From Helicobacter sp. (GTDB lineage: Bacteria > Campylobacterota > Campylobacteria > Campylobacterales > Helicobacteraceae): a DNA stretch of 64,000 nt. A model generated the notes under the pieces. It had not been told where the DNA came from. It saw only the letters and a list, made by a program, of their open reading frames with translations, and searched no databases. Of this stretch, positions 40,507 to 48,665 are shown piece after piece. Numbering within the stretch: the stretch's first letter is position 1; each line of letters starts with the position of its first letter. Made by a program: the position numbers and the translations under genes. The DNA lies in the NCBI RefSeq assembly GCF_014799995.1, contig NZ_JAAVGY010000009.1:1-64000 (forward strand), written 5' to 3'.

Positions 40507-41403
40507 TCAAAAATCTCCAAATAATGATTGTTGTTTAGTATGTTGCGTATCACATACTTGTGCTACTGTGTAATTCTTAACTAATGATTCTTTTATGGCA
40601 TTTCTGTTGTTTTCACTTGCACCCAAATGATAAAAATGTTCAATTATATCAATACTAAACTGCCCCCACAATGTTGATATGTAAATATTCTGTCTATATT
40701 GATTGCTATGCCATGTAGATAAGATAAATTTTGCTTGCGTTTTAGATAAAATATCATAAAGTGCTTGTTCTTTATCCTCACTCCAAGTATTAAAATAATC
40801 CGAATGTCTATCAATGTATGGTGGGTCGCAATAGATAAAATCTTCTTGTTTGGCAAGTTTTAAGCTATCTGTAAAATCACAGACTCTAAATTCATAATCA
40901 TTGGTTTTTAGCAATTGACTAACCCACTCAATTTGGTTTGTAATTTTTGTAATATAAGCTTGTGAAAATCTACTTTCTTTCTTACAAAAAGGCACATTGA
41001 ATCCCCCTTTTGCATTAAAGCGCATAAGCCCATTAAAGCAACTACGATTTAAAAATAAAAAATCAAAAGAGTTATGTGTTTTGTTGAATCTTTCTCGTAT
41101 TCTAAGATAATGTTCTTGCCCATATTTTTGTAGATTAGAACCCTCTTTATCGAGATAGTTCCTCATAGAATTTTTGGTAATAAGCCCATTTTGAATATTC
41201 TGATAAAACTCGATAATATGAGGATTGTTATCACTAAATATAGCCCTTTTGGGCGCGATATTAAATCCTACAACACCACTTCCCATGAATGGCTCAAAAT
41301 AAACACCATTGTTTTTATCCCATTGTAAAAATTTTTTAATGTCTGCAACAAGCTTACTTTTGATACCTTGAATTTTAATTGGAGGGATAAATACCTTATT
41401 CAT
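40507..41403 (-). CDS. EcoRV-type DNA adenine methylase
   Basis: Adenine-N6 methyltransferase of the Dam family closely resembling M.EcoRV. Matching stretches include KVFIPPIKIQGIKSKLV, EPFMGSGVVGFNIAPK, FLFLNRSCFNGLMRFN, GGFNVPFCKKESRFSQAY, the catalytic CDPPYIDRHSDYFNTW and HFYHLGASENNR. It should methylate GATATC and protect the genome from the upstream nuclease. Start ATG 41403 (NKVFIPP) with AGGGG before it, overlapping the nuclease gene by 8 bp. 298 aa. Confidence 0.92.
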   Translation of the reverse strand: MNKVFIPPIKIQGIKSKLVADIKKFLQWDKNNGVYFEPFMGSGVVGFNIAPKRAIFSDNNPHIIEFYQNIQNGLITKNSMRNYLDKEGSNLQKYGQEHYLRIRERFNKTHNSFDFLFLNRSCFNGLMRFNAKGGFNVPFCKKESRFSQAYITKITNQIEWVSQLLKTNDYEFRVCDFTDSLKLAKQEDFIYCDPPYIDRHSDYFNTWSEDKEQALYDILSKTQAKFILSTWHSNQYRQNIYISTLWGQFSIDIIEHFYHLGASENNRNAIKESLVKNYTVAQVCDTQHTKQQSLFGDF

Positions 41404-42178
41404 ATTTGCCCCTATATGCAAGATATTCTTTAAGTTTGGTAATTTTCTTTATGTTTCCTTTGACATCTACAATACTGATTTGTCCATAGTTAATCCAATA
41501 ATCATCGAAAATCTCTTCACCCAATTCAGCAAAAATACCTTTTTCATTAAAAATATCGTTAATATTTTTAATGCTTCCTATATTTGCTGTATTTCCACTG
41601 CCGCTAGAATCGCTCGCGATTTTGTATTTTTCAACAAAAAATAAGTCAAGATTTTTAATAACAGATTGAATGGCTTTTAAGTCTTGTAGTGTATATCTTT
41701 GTAGTTCGTTCACAATAACTCTGTCATAAATTATACCCAAACAGAAATGCCCCAGATACTCTTTATAGGGGAATTGAATATTTTTAGTAGATTCTCTGTT
41801 CTTAAAATATTCTCCATGAGAACCTAATGTAAAGCCATTGCAAAGTGTAGGATTATTTTCAATACGGTAGGTCGTTTTTAAATCTACTGCAAACTTAATA
41901 TGGGAATCTATTTTTGAAACAAACGATAAATCGGGATAATAATTTTGATGATTTGGTAAAACAATATCGAAATTATATTGAATAGCAAAATCTTGTATAA
42001 ATGGGAAGATATGAATCTCCAAAATTTTAGAAATAATTTTAGTATCACTAGAGATACTAAAAATTGTTTTATCGATGTCAATAAAACCCTTAACTTTCCA
42101 TTCATCTTTTTCGCAAATTTTATCTTTTAAACTGCAAAGGAACACCCTAAATTCCTTTTTAAACATTTGTTTATCCAT
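41396..42178 (-). CDS. EcoRV-like type II restriction endonuclease (predicted GATATC)
   Basis: 260 aa from ATG 42178, which follows AAAGGAG. Catalytic residues align with EcoRV at a constant offset (ORF numbering from two codons upstream): Glu56, Pro84-Asp85 (QNYYPDLSF), Asp101 and Lys103 (VDLKTTY) stand for Glu45, Pro73-Asp74, Asp90 and Lys92. The DNA-recognition R-loop of EcoRV (GSGNTTNIGS) is here GSGNTANIGS, so cleavage of GATATC is predicted. SSDTKIISKILEI and TKNIQFPYKEYLGH also match. It is sandwiched between two methylase genes. Lower GC than the flanks suggests import. Confidence 0.93.
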   Translation of the reverse strand: MDKQMFKKEFRVFLCSLKDKICEKDEWKVKGFIDIDKTIFSISSDTKIISKILEIHIFPFIQDFAIQYNFDIVLPNHQNYYPDLSFVSKIDSHIKFAVDLKTTYRIENNPTLCNGFTLGSHGEYFKNRESTKNIQFPYKEYLGHFCLGIIYDRVIVNELQRYTLQDLKAIQSVIKNLDLFFVEKYKIASDSSGSGNTANIGSIKNINDIFNEKGIFAELGEEIFDDYWINYGQISIVDVKGNIKKITKLKEYLAYRGKYE

Positions 42179-42180
42179 TC

Positions 42181-43182
42181 TCACTCCTTTACAATCAACA
42201 ACTCGTGGCTTTGCTTGATATTATCTGTATCGCCTCGCTCCACGCGATTTTTGCCGATTCGCGTTTCGCCTTGTCCCATTGTGTATTGCCATTTGGGCTC
42301 TAAGATTCTAAAGTCTTTGTAGGCTTCTCGCACAAATGCGCAATCATTATAGCTTAGGATAAAATTGCCCTTATGGTTTTTGAGACATTGCGCCAAAAGT
42401 GCGTGATTAAAGCCGTTATGATGAATAGGAAAATTGCGCATTGGGTAGATTCCCTTAAACATCTTAGAATCTCCCTCTAAAAAATACGGTGGGTCGCAAT
42501 AGAAAAAATCGTTCGGATATGCTTCAAACACTTTTTCAAAACTTTGGCATTCCACGCTTAGATTTTGCAGTCTAAAATCTTGCCCCAAGTCTTTTAATTT
42601 TTGTAAGGCATTTAAATAGCGGTTTTTGTCCTCATAAATTTTACTCAACCACCCCAAAAATCCGGGTCCATAACTAAGATTGAAGTTAAAATAATAATCT
42701 CGAGCAAGCGTGAGGGAATCGAGTTTGATTTGGGCAGTATTTTGCGAATCTTTATGCCGCTCATTCCAAAAGGCTTTAAGCTCTTGTTTGATATGTGCAT
42801 AGGTTTCTTTTGTGGGTTCAAGTTTAAGTAGTTCATTATAAAGTTTTTCAGAATCTGCAATCAAAACCTGCCAAAAATTCACCAAAATATCAAAAACATC
42901 AAAGGCTTTCACTTCTAAATCTAGCTCTAACGCACTTGCGATTTCTACGCTCCCCCCCATAAAGGGCGAAACAAGACGCTCTATATCATTAGGAAAATGC
43001 TCTAGGATTAACCCAACCGCCAGAGTTTTGCCTCCACCATAGCGCAGAGGGCTTTTGGCGTAGCGTTTGTAGGTTAGGGATTTGCCTTTGAGATTCTGCA
43101 AAAAATAACTTTTGGGAGTGCAGTTTTGATTTGTATCTTGTTGCAAGGGATTAAAATCAAATAATGATTGCTGTTGTGTCAA
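42181..43182 (-). CDS. Second D12-class DNA adenine methylase
   Basis: 333-aa adenine methyltransferase: motif I in SPLRYGGGKTLAVGLIL, VSPFMGGSVEIASALE, the catalytic FYCDPPYFLEGDSKMF, and the C-terminal FILSYNDCAFVREAYKDF. Residues 1-45 are a nonconserved tail. It is not M.EcoRV-like, so the operon has two methylases; this one may be orphan, belong to a lost nuclease, or modify the second A of an asymmetric site. The stop overlaps the ribosome-site region of the EcoRV-like nuclease gene. First gene of the island. Confidence 0.85.
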   Translation of the reverse strand: MTQQQSLFDFNPLQQDTNQNCTPKSYFLQNLKGKSLTYKRYAKSPLRYGGGKTLAVGLILEHFPNDIERLVSPFMGGSVEIASALELDLEVKAFDVFDILVNFWQVLIADSEKLYNELLKLEPTKETYAHIKQELKAFWNERHKDSQNTAQIKLDSLTLARDYYFNFNLSYGPGFLGWLSKIYEDKNRYLNALQKLKDLGQDFRLQNLSVECQSFEKVFEAYPNDFFYCDPPYFLEGDSKMFKGIYPMRNFPIHHNGFNHALLAQCLKNHKGNFILSYNDCAFVREAYKDFRILEPKWQYTMGQGETRIGKNRVERGDTDNIKQSHELLIVKE

Positions 43183-43257
43183 TGGATTGCCTTAAATTAT
43201 TTCGCAAAATTATAACAACTTTAAGTTAAAATATGATTTTATTATTGTTTGGTTCAT

Positions 43258-43377
43258 TTATTGCAAGACCTTATGAGATTTATTATCTATCGTTAAGGAT
43301 TCTTTGAGAGATTCTAAAAATTCTGTAAATGCGCGAGTAGGTGTGTCCTTATGTAGCTCAAAGCAAGATTGCAAGAC
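43258..43377 (-). pseudogene. Short 3' remnant of a regulator-like gene
   Basis: About 39 codons read FELHKDTPTRAFTEFLESLK and end at a stop. The pattern resembles the C-terminal end of LysR-type regulators but is too short to be sure. The frame is closed upstream by a stop. The gap 43183-43446 holds nothing else besides the promoter of the next gene. Confidence 0.3.
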
Positions 43378-43446
43378 TTATAAGATTTTATTCAATATTT
43401 TTTTATGTTAAAATATCCTAACATAATCCTACTTAAAAGTTGCCCG

Positions 43447-44511
43447 ATGCCTTTTGTCTTGAAAGAATTTCCGATTCCAATTCCTATAAAAGCCTATCAG
43501 TTTTTAATGCAATCCTTGCATTTGAATATGGCACAATCACAAAGGTTTATCAACAAAGGCAGAGTGGTTTATGAGGGCAAGACTCTTGAAAATAACGAAA
43601 AGGCAAAGATACTCAAGAATCGCGTTTGTATCGTTGTGTTTGAACCGGATTCTATGGGGCTAAAACCAATTTATGAGAATCAAGATTTTGCCCTCTTTAA
43701 TAAACCTGCCAAAATGTTAATCCACCCTAAAGGCAGATTTGCGCACCATAGTTTGATAGACGAAGTGCGCGCACTCTATGGAGAGGAGGCAAGCCTGATT
43801 CATCGCATTGACAAAGAGACAAGCGGGCTTGTGCTTGTAGGCAAACACAAAGAAAGTATCGCAAAACTCGGCGCAATGTTCATAAAAAATGAAATCAAAA
43901 AAGAATATTTAGCACTTGTGCGCGGGGATTTTCGCAAAAGTGCTTGCAAGGCGCGAGACTTTTGCCTTACCTTGCCTCTTGCCACGCAGCCCAAAGGAGG
44001 GGATTTGTGCGTGCGTTCCAAATATCTAGGAGAGCCAAACACAGAATCGCTACGATTCAAAGAGGCAAAAAGTGAATTTGAAGTGCTTGGATTATGGGAG
44101 TCTAACCCCCTCGTGCGTGCAGGAAAAGCTTTTGAGAGAGGCACGGAGGATTCTATGGAATCTTTGGGCACAATGCAAGATTCTAAGTCAAACGATACAC
44201 CTTGCACTTTGCTCAAAGTACGCCCCAAAACAGGACGCACACATCAAATCCGATTGCATTTATATGCACTGCATTTCCCGATTCTAGGCGACCCTCTCTA
44301 TGGAGCGCAAGAGGAGCATAGCCGCGAATATTTGGATAAAGAGTTTCTTGTGCCTTTGGAATCGCAATATAAGGGCGGGGGGTTAAGCAATGCGAAACGA
44401 TGGGCTTATTTTGGAGCTACGCGTCTAATGTTGCACGCCTACCGTTTGCAATTTAACTTTGAGGGCAAATTATATGATTTTCAAAGTAGTGAAAATTTTG
44501 AGATTCCATAA
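43447..44511 (+). CDS. RluA-family pseudouridine synthase
   Basis: Converts specific uridines of 23S rRNA or tRNA to pseudouridine. The start at 43447 (MPFVLKEF) is preferred: the frame opens 14 codons earlier, but that ATG lies within a TAAAAT promoter-like box and has no ribosome site. An S4-like domain with SQRFINKGRVVYEGKTL is followed by the catalytic motif ASLIHRIDKETSGLVLVGK (with the catalytic Asp) and the KTGRTHQIRLHLYALHFPILGDPLYG motif. An insertion of about 50 residues (LRFKEAKSEFEVLGLWES region) separates them. 354 aa. Confidence 0.88.
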   Translation: MPFVLKEFPIPIPIKAYQFLMQSLHLNMAQSQRFINKGRVVYEGKTLENNEKAKILKNRVCIVVFEPDSMGLKPIYENQDFALFNKPAKMLIHPKGRFAHHSLIDEVRALYGEEASLIHRIDKETSGLVLVGKHKESIAKLGAMFIKNEIKKEYLALVRGDFRKSACKARDFCLTLPLATQPKGGDLCVRSKYLGEPNTESLRFKEAKSEFEVLGLWESNPLVRAGKAFERGTEDSMESLGTMQDSKSNDTPCTLLKVRPKTGRTHQIRLHLYALHFPILGDPLYGAQEEHSREYLDKEFLVPLESQYKGGGLSNAKRWAYFGATRLMLHAYRLQFNFEGKLYDFQSSENFEIP

Positions 44512-44544
44512 TTTAGGCTATTTCTAAAAATTATCACTTGTTAA

Positions 44545-45963
44545 TTAATCGGGATTCCCCTCTGTCGTTTTCTCTAAATTGTTTAATGCCTGCTTGATTC
44601 GTTCTTGGACGATTTCAATACCCAATGCAGTCATTAAAGGCGCGATTCCAACCCCTCCAGAAGAGCCGAGCAGAGCATAACGCAAAGGCATAAAGAGATG
44701 TTTCGCCTTAATTCCTTGAAAATCCGCAAAGGTTGCAATCTCGGATTCTGTATCCTGCACACTTTCTAATGGTTTTTTTAACGATTCTAGGTAAATTAGA
44801 AATTCTTTTAAGCGATGAATATTTTCGTCATTGCGAACTTTTTGTGTCATTTTTTCATCGTAGGCAACCACTGAAACCAAGCAAGTTTTCAAGATTTCAA
44901 CAAATTCTAATAGGGTTTTAGAACGTTCTTTGATTTCTGGATACAAAATTTCTTGCACGCTCTCATTAGGAATCTCTGCGCCATAAAAAGGCAAAAGTGC
45001 ATTGATTTGTTCCCGCTCCATTTGGTTGAGATAATGCGAGTTAAGCCACAATAATTTTTCTTTATTGTAGGCAGAGGGCGCACTATTTAAACTATTGGGA
45101 TTAAAAAAGTCTAGCATTTCTTTCATAGAAAAGATTTCTTGGTCTCCGTGACTCCAACCCAAACGCACAAGGAAATTTAATAAAGCTTGCGGCAAATAGC
45201 CTAAGTTTTTGTATTCCATTACACTCATTGCACCATCACGTTTGCTAAGTTTTTGCCCTTGTGGATTCAGAATCATAGGCACGTGATAGAATCGCGGAAT
45301 CACAAAACCCAATGCCTGATAGAGGATAATTTGTTTGGGGGTATTGCTTAAGTGGTCATCGCCACGAATCACATCAGTTACTCCCATTAACGCATCATCA
45401 ATGGTTACAACAAAGTTATAAGTGGGCGTGCCATCGCTTCGCACAATGATGAAGTCGTCTATTTCTTTTGCGGCGATTCTGATTTCGCCTTTGACGCCAT
45501 CAAGGAAGCAAATCTCACCCTCTGTGGGTGCTTTGATACGCACGACAGGCTTTACACCGACAGGCGGTGTGCCGACAAAATCACGATAGCGGTTATCGTA
45601 TTTCCATATTTGCCCTTTTGCTTCAGCTTCTTTGCGGTTTTTTTCTAATTCTTCTTTTTGCATATAGCAATAATACGCTTTGCCCTCTTTTAGCAAGCGG
45701 TCAATATATTCTTGATAGAGAGGGAATCTTTGACTTTGATACACGACTTCGCCATCATAATCCATGCCCACCCAATTAAAAGCCTGAATAATCGCTTCTT
45801 TGGCGTCTGTTGAATTGCGCGCTAAATCTGTATCTTCAATGCGGAGTAGAAATTTTCCTCCATTCGCCCTTGCATAAAGATAGTTAAAAAGTGCAGTACG
45901 TAAGCCACCAATGTGCAAATAACCCGTAGGAGAAGGTGCAAATCTTGTGATAATCTTACTCAT
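44545..45963 (-). CDS. gltX: Glutamyl-tRNA synthetase (GltX1 type)
   Basis: Class I synthetase, 472 aa from ATG 45963 (AGGA upstream), charging tRNA-Glu. It has the HIGH-type motif FAPSPTGYLHIGGLRTALFNYL and the KMSKS-type GQKLSKRDGAMSVMEY. The sequence follows H. pylori GltX1, the discriminating enzyme; the second (GltX2, for tRNA-Gln) is not in this window. In Helicobacter, Gln-tRNA is made by GltX2 plus GatCAB. Convergent with the pseudouridine synthase gene. Confidence 0.95.
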   Translation of the reverse strand: MSKIITRFAPSPTGYLHIGGLRTALFNYLYARANGGKFLLRIEDTDLARNSTDAKEAIIQAFNWVGMDYDGEVVYQSQRFPLYQEYIDRLLKEGKAYYCYMQKEELEKNRKEAEAKGQIWKYDNRYRDFVGTPPVGVKPVVRIKAPTEGEICFLDGVKGEIRIAAKEIDDFIIVRSDGTPTYNFVVTIDDALMGVTDVIRGDDHLSNTPKQIILYQALGFVIPRFYHVPMILNPQGQKLSKRDGAMSVMEYKNLGYLPQALLNFLVRLGWSHGDQEIFSMKEMLDFFNPNSLNSAPSAYNKEKLLWLNSHYLNQMEREQINALLPFYGAEIPNESVQEILYPEIKERSKTLLEFVEILKTCLVSVVAYDEKMTQKVRNDENIHRLKEFLIYLESLKKPLESVQDTESEIATFADFQGIKAKHLFMPLRYALLGSSGGVGIAPLMTALGIEIVQERIKQALNNLEKTTEGNPD

Positions 45964-46039
45964 TTTATTCCTCAAAAATATGTGATTTATAGAATCTTAG
46001 CTTAAGATTGCTGAAATTTTTACTCTATTTTTGCAAGAG

Positions 46040-46543
46040 CTATCTTAAGGATTCAACATAAGCTCCGATGTCTTCCATATCGCGTCTCGTATAACGTTGG
46101 GCAACTTGGTTTTTAATGAAACGTGATTGTCCCTCAAAGCTTTGATTCTGGTAAGTTTTAATCTCATCTGCAATATCACTTGCTTTCCAAGTGTTAATGG
46201 GGGCTTTGCTTGCCACAGAAACTTCACCCTTTTTTCCATGACAACTTGCACAATCCCGCTCATAAAATTTTTTACCTTTTTCCAAATCCAATGTTTTAGA
46301 TGAGCTTGCCACAGAACCCGTACCTAAAAGACTATCCAAAAAACTTCGCTCTTGGATTGTCAAATCCGCATCTTCACGCACGACTTTGATGTCTTTTGAG
46401 CCCAAGTTTTTGGAATATTTTTGCATGATTGCTTTGATTTCCTCTCCAAATTCTCCTTTAAGCTCAAAACACACACATTCTTCTGCATTTAATGCACTGC
46501 TTAAAATTGTGATACAAATAAGAGTAGATAAAAATTTCTTCAT
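46040..46543 (-). CDS. Periplasmic c-type cytochrome
   Basis: 167 aa with a signal peptide (KFLSTLICITILSSALNA). A region with CVC follows, whose role is unclear, then a C-terminal monohaem domain: CASCH at residues 98-102 and an axial-Met equivalent that is not obvious in this short domain. RRDMEDIGAYVESL ends the fold. Such proteins feed electrons to the cbb3-type oxidase in Helicobacter. It stands alone between gltX and the 6S RNA region. Confidence 0.8.
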   Translation of the reverse strand: MKKFLSTLICITILSSALNAEECVCFELKGEFGEEIKAIMQKYSKNLGSKDIKVVREDADLTIQERSFLDSLLGTGSVASSSKTLDLEKGKKFYERDCASCHGKKGEVSVASKAPINTWKASDIADEIKTYQNQSFEGQSRFIKNQVAQRYTRRDMEDIGAYVESLR

Positions 46544-46724
46544 CTTAAGATTCCTTAACCATTATGATTTCGTTACGCAATTTTGCCTAAAATTTATTAA
46601 TTTCTGGTTAAAGTTAAAAGCCACTTTAGCTAGGATAGTTTATAATTCGCTTTGCCTAAGTGAAGCGCATTTCTTTGAATTTGAAGTCCAACAGAATAAA
46701 ATATTGCTGGTTGTATAGTTGGCT

Positions 46725-46880
46725 TTGTGTGATGGTGTTTTCGCTATTTAGTCTCTTAAGTTGAGACGAGAATCTACCGCCTAAAGAGTTGCTTATGACT
46801 GGAATCGTTGCCTATTTTAGGGCTACACAAATAAGTAACGCTCACTTGGGCTTTATCAAGGATTTTGGTTTTTAAAGTTT
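46725..46880 (+). ncRNA. ssrS: Probable 6S RNA upstream of purD
   Basis: The gap between the cytochrome gene and purD holds a TATAGT box (46714-46719) and then about 155 nt without an ORF, containing GTCTC/GAGAC and other complementary segments. An AT-rich end follows at about 46880. In Campylobacterota the purD upstream region carries the purD motif, recognised as 6S RNA, which binds RNA polymerase in stationary phase. The call rests on position and gross structure; ends are approximate. Confidence 0.55.
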
Positions 46881-46932
46881 TATAAAAATCTTAAATTAAG
46901 GATTTTAAAAACTAAATTATTAAGGTTACAGA

Positions 46933-48198
46933 ATGGAAATAATCATTGTCGGCAGTGGTGGGCGTGAGTATTCAATAGGACTTGCATTACAAAAGGAATG
47001 CAGGATTGAGGGAATTTACTTTTATCCCGGAAATGGCGCAACAAGCAAACTTGGGGAAAACATTGATTTTGCAAGCCAGCAAGAATTGATCGATTTTTCT
47101 TTAGCACATAGAATCGGGCTTGTGATTATCGGTCCTGAATCTCCATTGGTAGAGGGTTTAGCAGATGCGTTGCGAGAGAATGGAATCCCGACTTTTGGTC
47201 CTAGTGCAAAAGCCGCGCGTCTTGAGGGTTCTAAAGCTTATATGAAAGAATTTGCAAAACATTACGATATTCCTACTGCTAGATTTATTCAAACACAAGA
47301 TTATGAGGAATCCTGCAAATTTATTGAGAGTTTAAATCTGCCCATTGTCGTCAAAGCAGATGGCTTATGTGCGGGTAAAGGCGTGATTATCGCACAAAGC
47401 TATGAAGAGGCAAAAGTAGCAGCAAAGGAAATGCTAGAGGGAAAAAGCTTTGGCGATTCGGGCAAAACCATCGTGATTGAAGAATTTTTAGATGGATTTG
47501 AGTTGTCTATCTTTGCAATGTGCGATGGAAAGGACTTTATTGTGCTACCTGCCGCGCAAGACCATAAGCGACTTTTAGAACAAGACAAAGGTCCAAATAC
47601 AGGAGGAATGGGAGCGTATGCGCCTGCACCTCTGGCAACTTCACAGATAATCGAAGAAGTCAAGTCAAGCATTATTGTGCCAACGCTTGATGGTATGGCA
47701 AAAGAAGGGAATCCCTTTAGCGGTGCTTTGTTTTGTGGGATTATGGTTGTCAAAAATAAACCCTATTTATTAGAGTTCAATGTTCGTTTTGGAGACCCAG
47801 AATGCGAAGTGCTTATGCCACTCTTTAAAAATGGCTTGTTAGATTGCTTCTTGGCGTGTGCGAATGGGGATTTGAAAAATGTGCATTTTGAGTTAGAATC
47901 CAAAATGTGCGTAGGAGTTGTGATCGCTTCTAAAGACTATCCTTATAAAAATTCCAAAAAAGAGAAAATCACACTAAAGGATTTAAATGAAAATGCGCAA
48001 TCCCACATTAGCTTTGCGGGCGTTAGCAAGGAAGGGGAAGACTTGTTCGCGAGTGGCGGACGCGTGCTTGTATGTGTGGGTAAAGGAGACAATGTGCAAG
48101 AAGCACTGAAAAATGCTTACCAAAGAGTAGATTCTGTGAAATTCAATGGTATGCAATACCGCAAAGACATTGCTTATCAGGCGTTGGAAAAAGAATGA
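46933..48198 (+). CDS. purD: Phosphoribosylamine-glycine ligase
   Basis: ATP-grasp enzyme for the second step of purine synthesis (GAR formation). 421 aa: IIVGSGGREYSIGLALQ at the start, GPESPLVEGLADALRE, ADGLCAGKGVIIAQ, DHKRLLEQDKGPNTGGMGAYAPAP and LEFNVRFGDPECEVLMPLF are the ATP-grasp and substrate motifs. Its ATG follows AAGGTTACAG. First protein gene of a coupled operon running to pnp and possibly atpE. Confidence 0.97.
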   Translation: MEIIIVGSGGREYSIGLALQKECRIEGIYFYPGNGATSKLGENIDFASQQELIDFSLAHRIGLVIIGPESPLVEGLADALRENGIPTFGPSAKAARLEGSKAYMKEFAKHYDIPTARFIQTQDYEESCKFIESLNLPIVVKADGLCAGKGVIIAQSYEEAKVAAKEMLEGKSFGDSGKTIVIEEFLDGFELSIFAMCDGKDFIVLPAAQDHKRLLEQDKGPNTGGMGAYAPAPLATSQIIEEVKSSIIVPTLDGMAKEGNPFSGALFCGIMVVKNKPYLLEFNVRFGDPECEVLMPLFKNGLLDCFLACANGDLKNVHFELESKMCVGVVIASKDYPYKNSKKEKITLKDLNENAQSHISFAGVSKEGEDLFASGGRVLVCVGKGDNVQEALKNAYQRVDSVKFNGMQYRKDIAYQALEKE

Positions 48199-48665
48199 AC
48201 CAAGATAAAATTGAAGAAATTTTAGCCCGCGAAGAAATTGAAGTCGCGCCTTATTGGAAACGAATTATCGCCCATATCATTGATGATTTGCTACTTAGTA
48301 TGATGATTATTGGAATTTATTGGGATAGTATTATGCAAAATGCAGACGATATAGAAGTCCTTTTGCAAACCATTTCTAGCTCCTTTCTCATTCTATATGG
48401 AATCCGCATTTTATATCATTGGCTTTTTGTACAATTTTATGGCGCAACTATTGGCAAGATTGTCGTTAAGATTCGCGTGATTGAATTAGGGTTATTGGAT
48501 AATCCAAACTTGCAGCAGGCTTTAATCCGCTCATTATTGCGTCTATTGAGTGAAGTTTTAATGTATTTGCCATTTTTATATCTTTTGACAAATAGCTTAA
48601 AGAGGGGTTTGCACGATATAGCAGCAAATACGCTTGTGGTGGAGTTAAAAAACTATAATGCTTGA
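48195..48665 (+). CDS. RDD family membrane protein
   Basis: 156 aa with the RDD start APYWKRIIAHIIDDLLLSMMIIGIYW (Arg, Asp, Asp within the first membrane helix). Two further helices follow, with the GATIGKIVVKIRVIE loop and the end HDIAANTLVVE. RDD proteins are proposed transporters or channels; no substrate is known. The start overlaps the purD stop by 4 bp and its stop overlaps lptD. The same arrangement next to lptD is known in Helicobacter, suggesting an envelope role. Confidence 0.85.
   Translation: MNQDKIEEILAREEIEVAPYWKRIIAHIIDDLLLSMMIIGIYWDSIMQNADDIEVLLQTISSSFLILYGIRILYHWLFVQFYGATIGKIVVKIRVIELGLLDNPNLQQALIRSLLRLLSEVLMYLPFLYLLTNSLKRGLHDIAANTLVVELKNYNA

Noticed and set aside
44821..44850. 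Possible dispersed-repeat insert in gltX (TCATTGCGAAC)
   Set aside because: Only about 12 bases match and the protein length is normal for GltX1; most likely chance.
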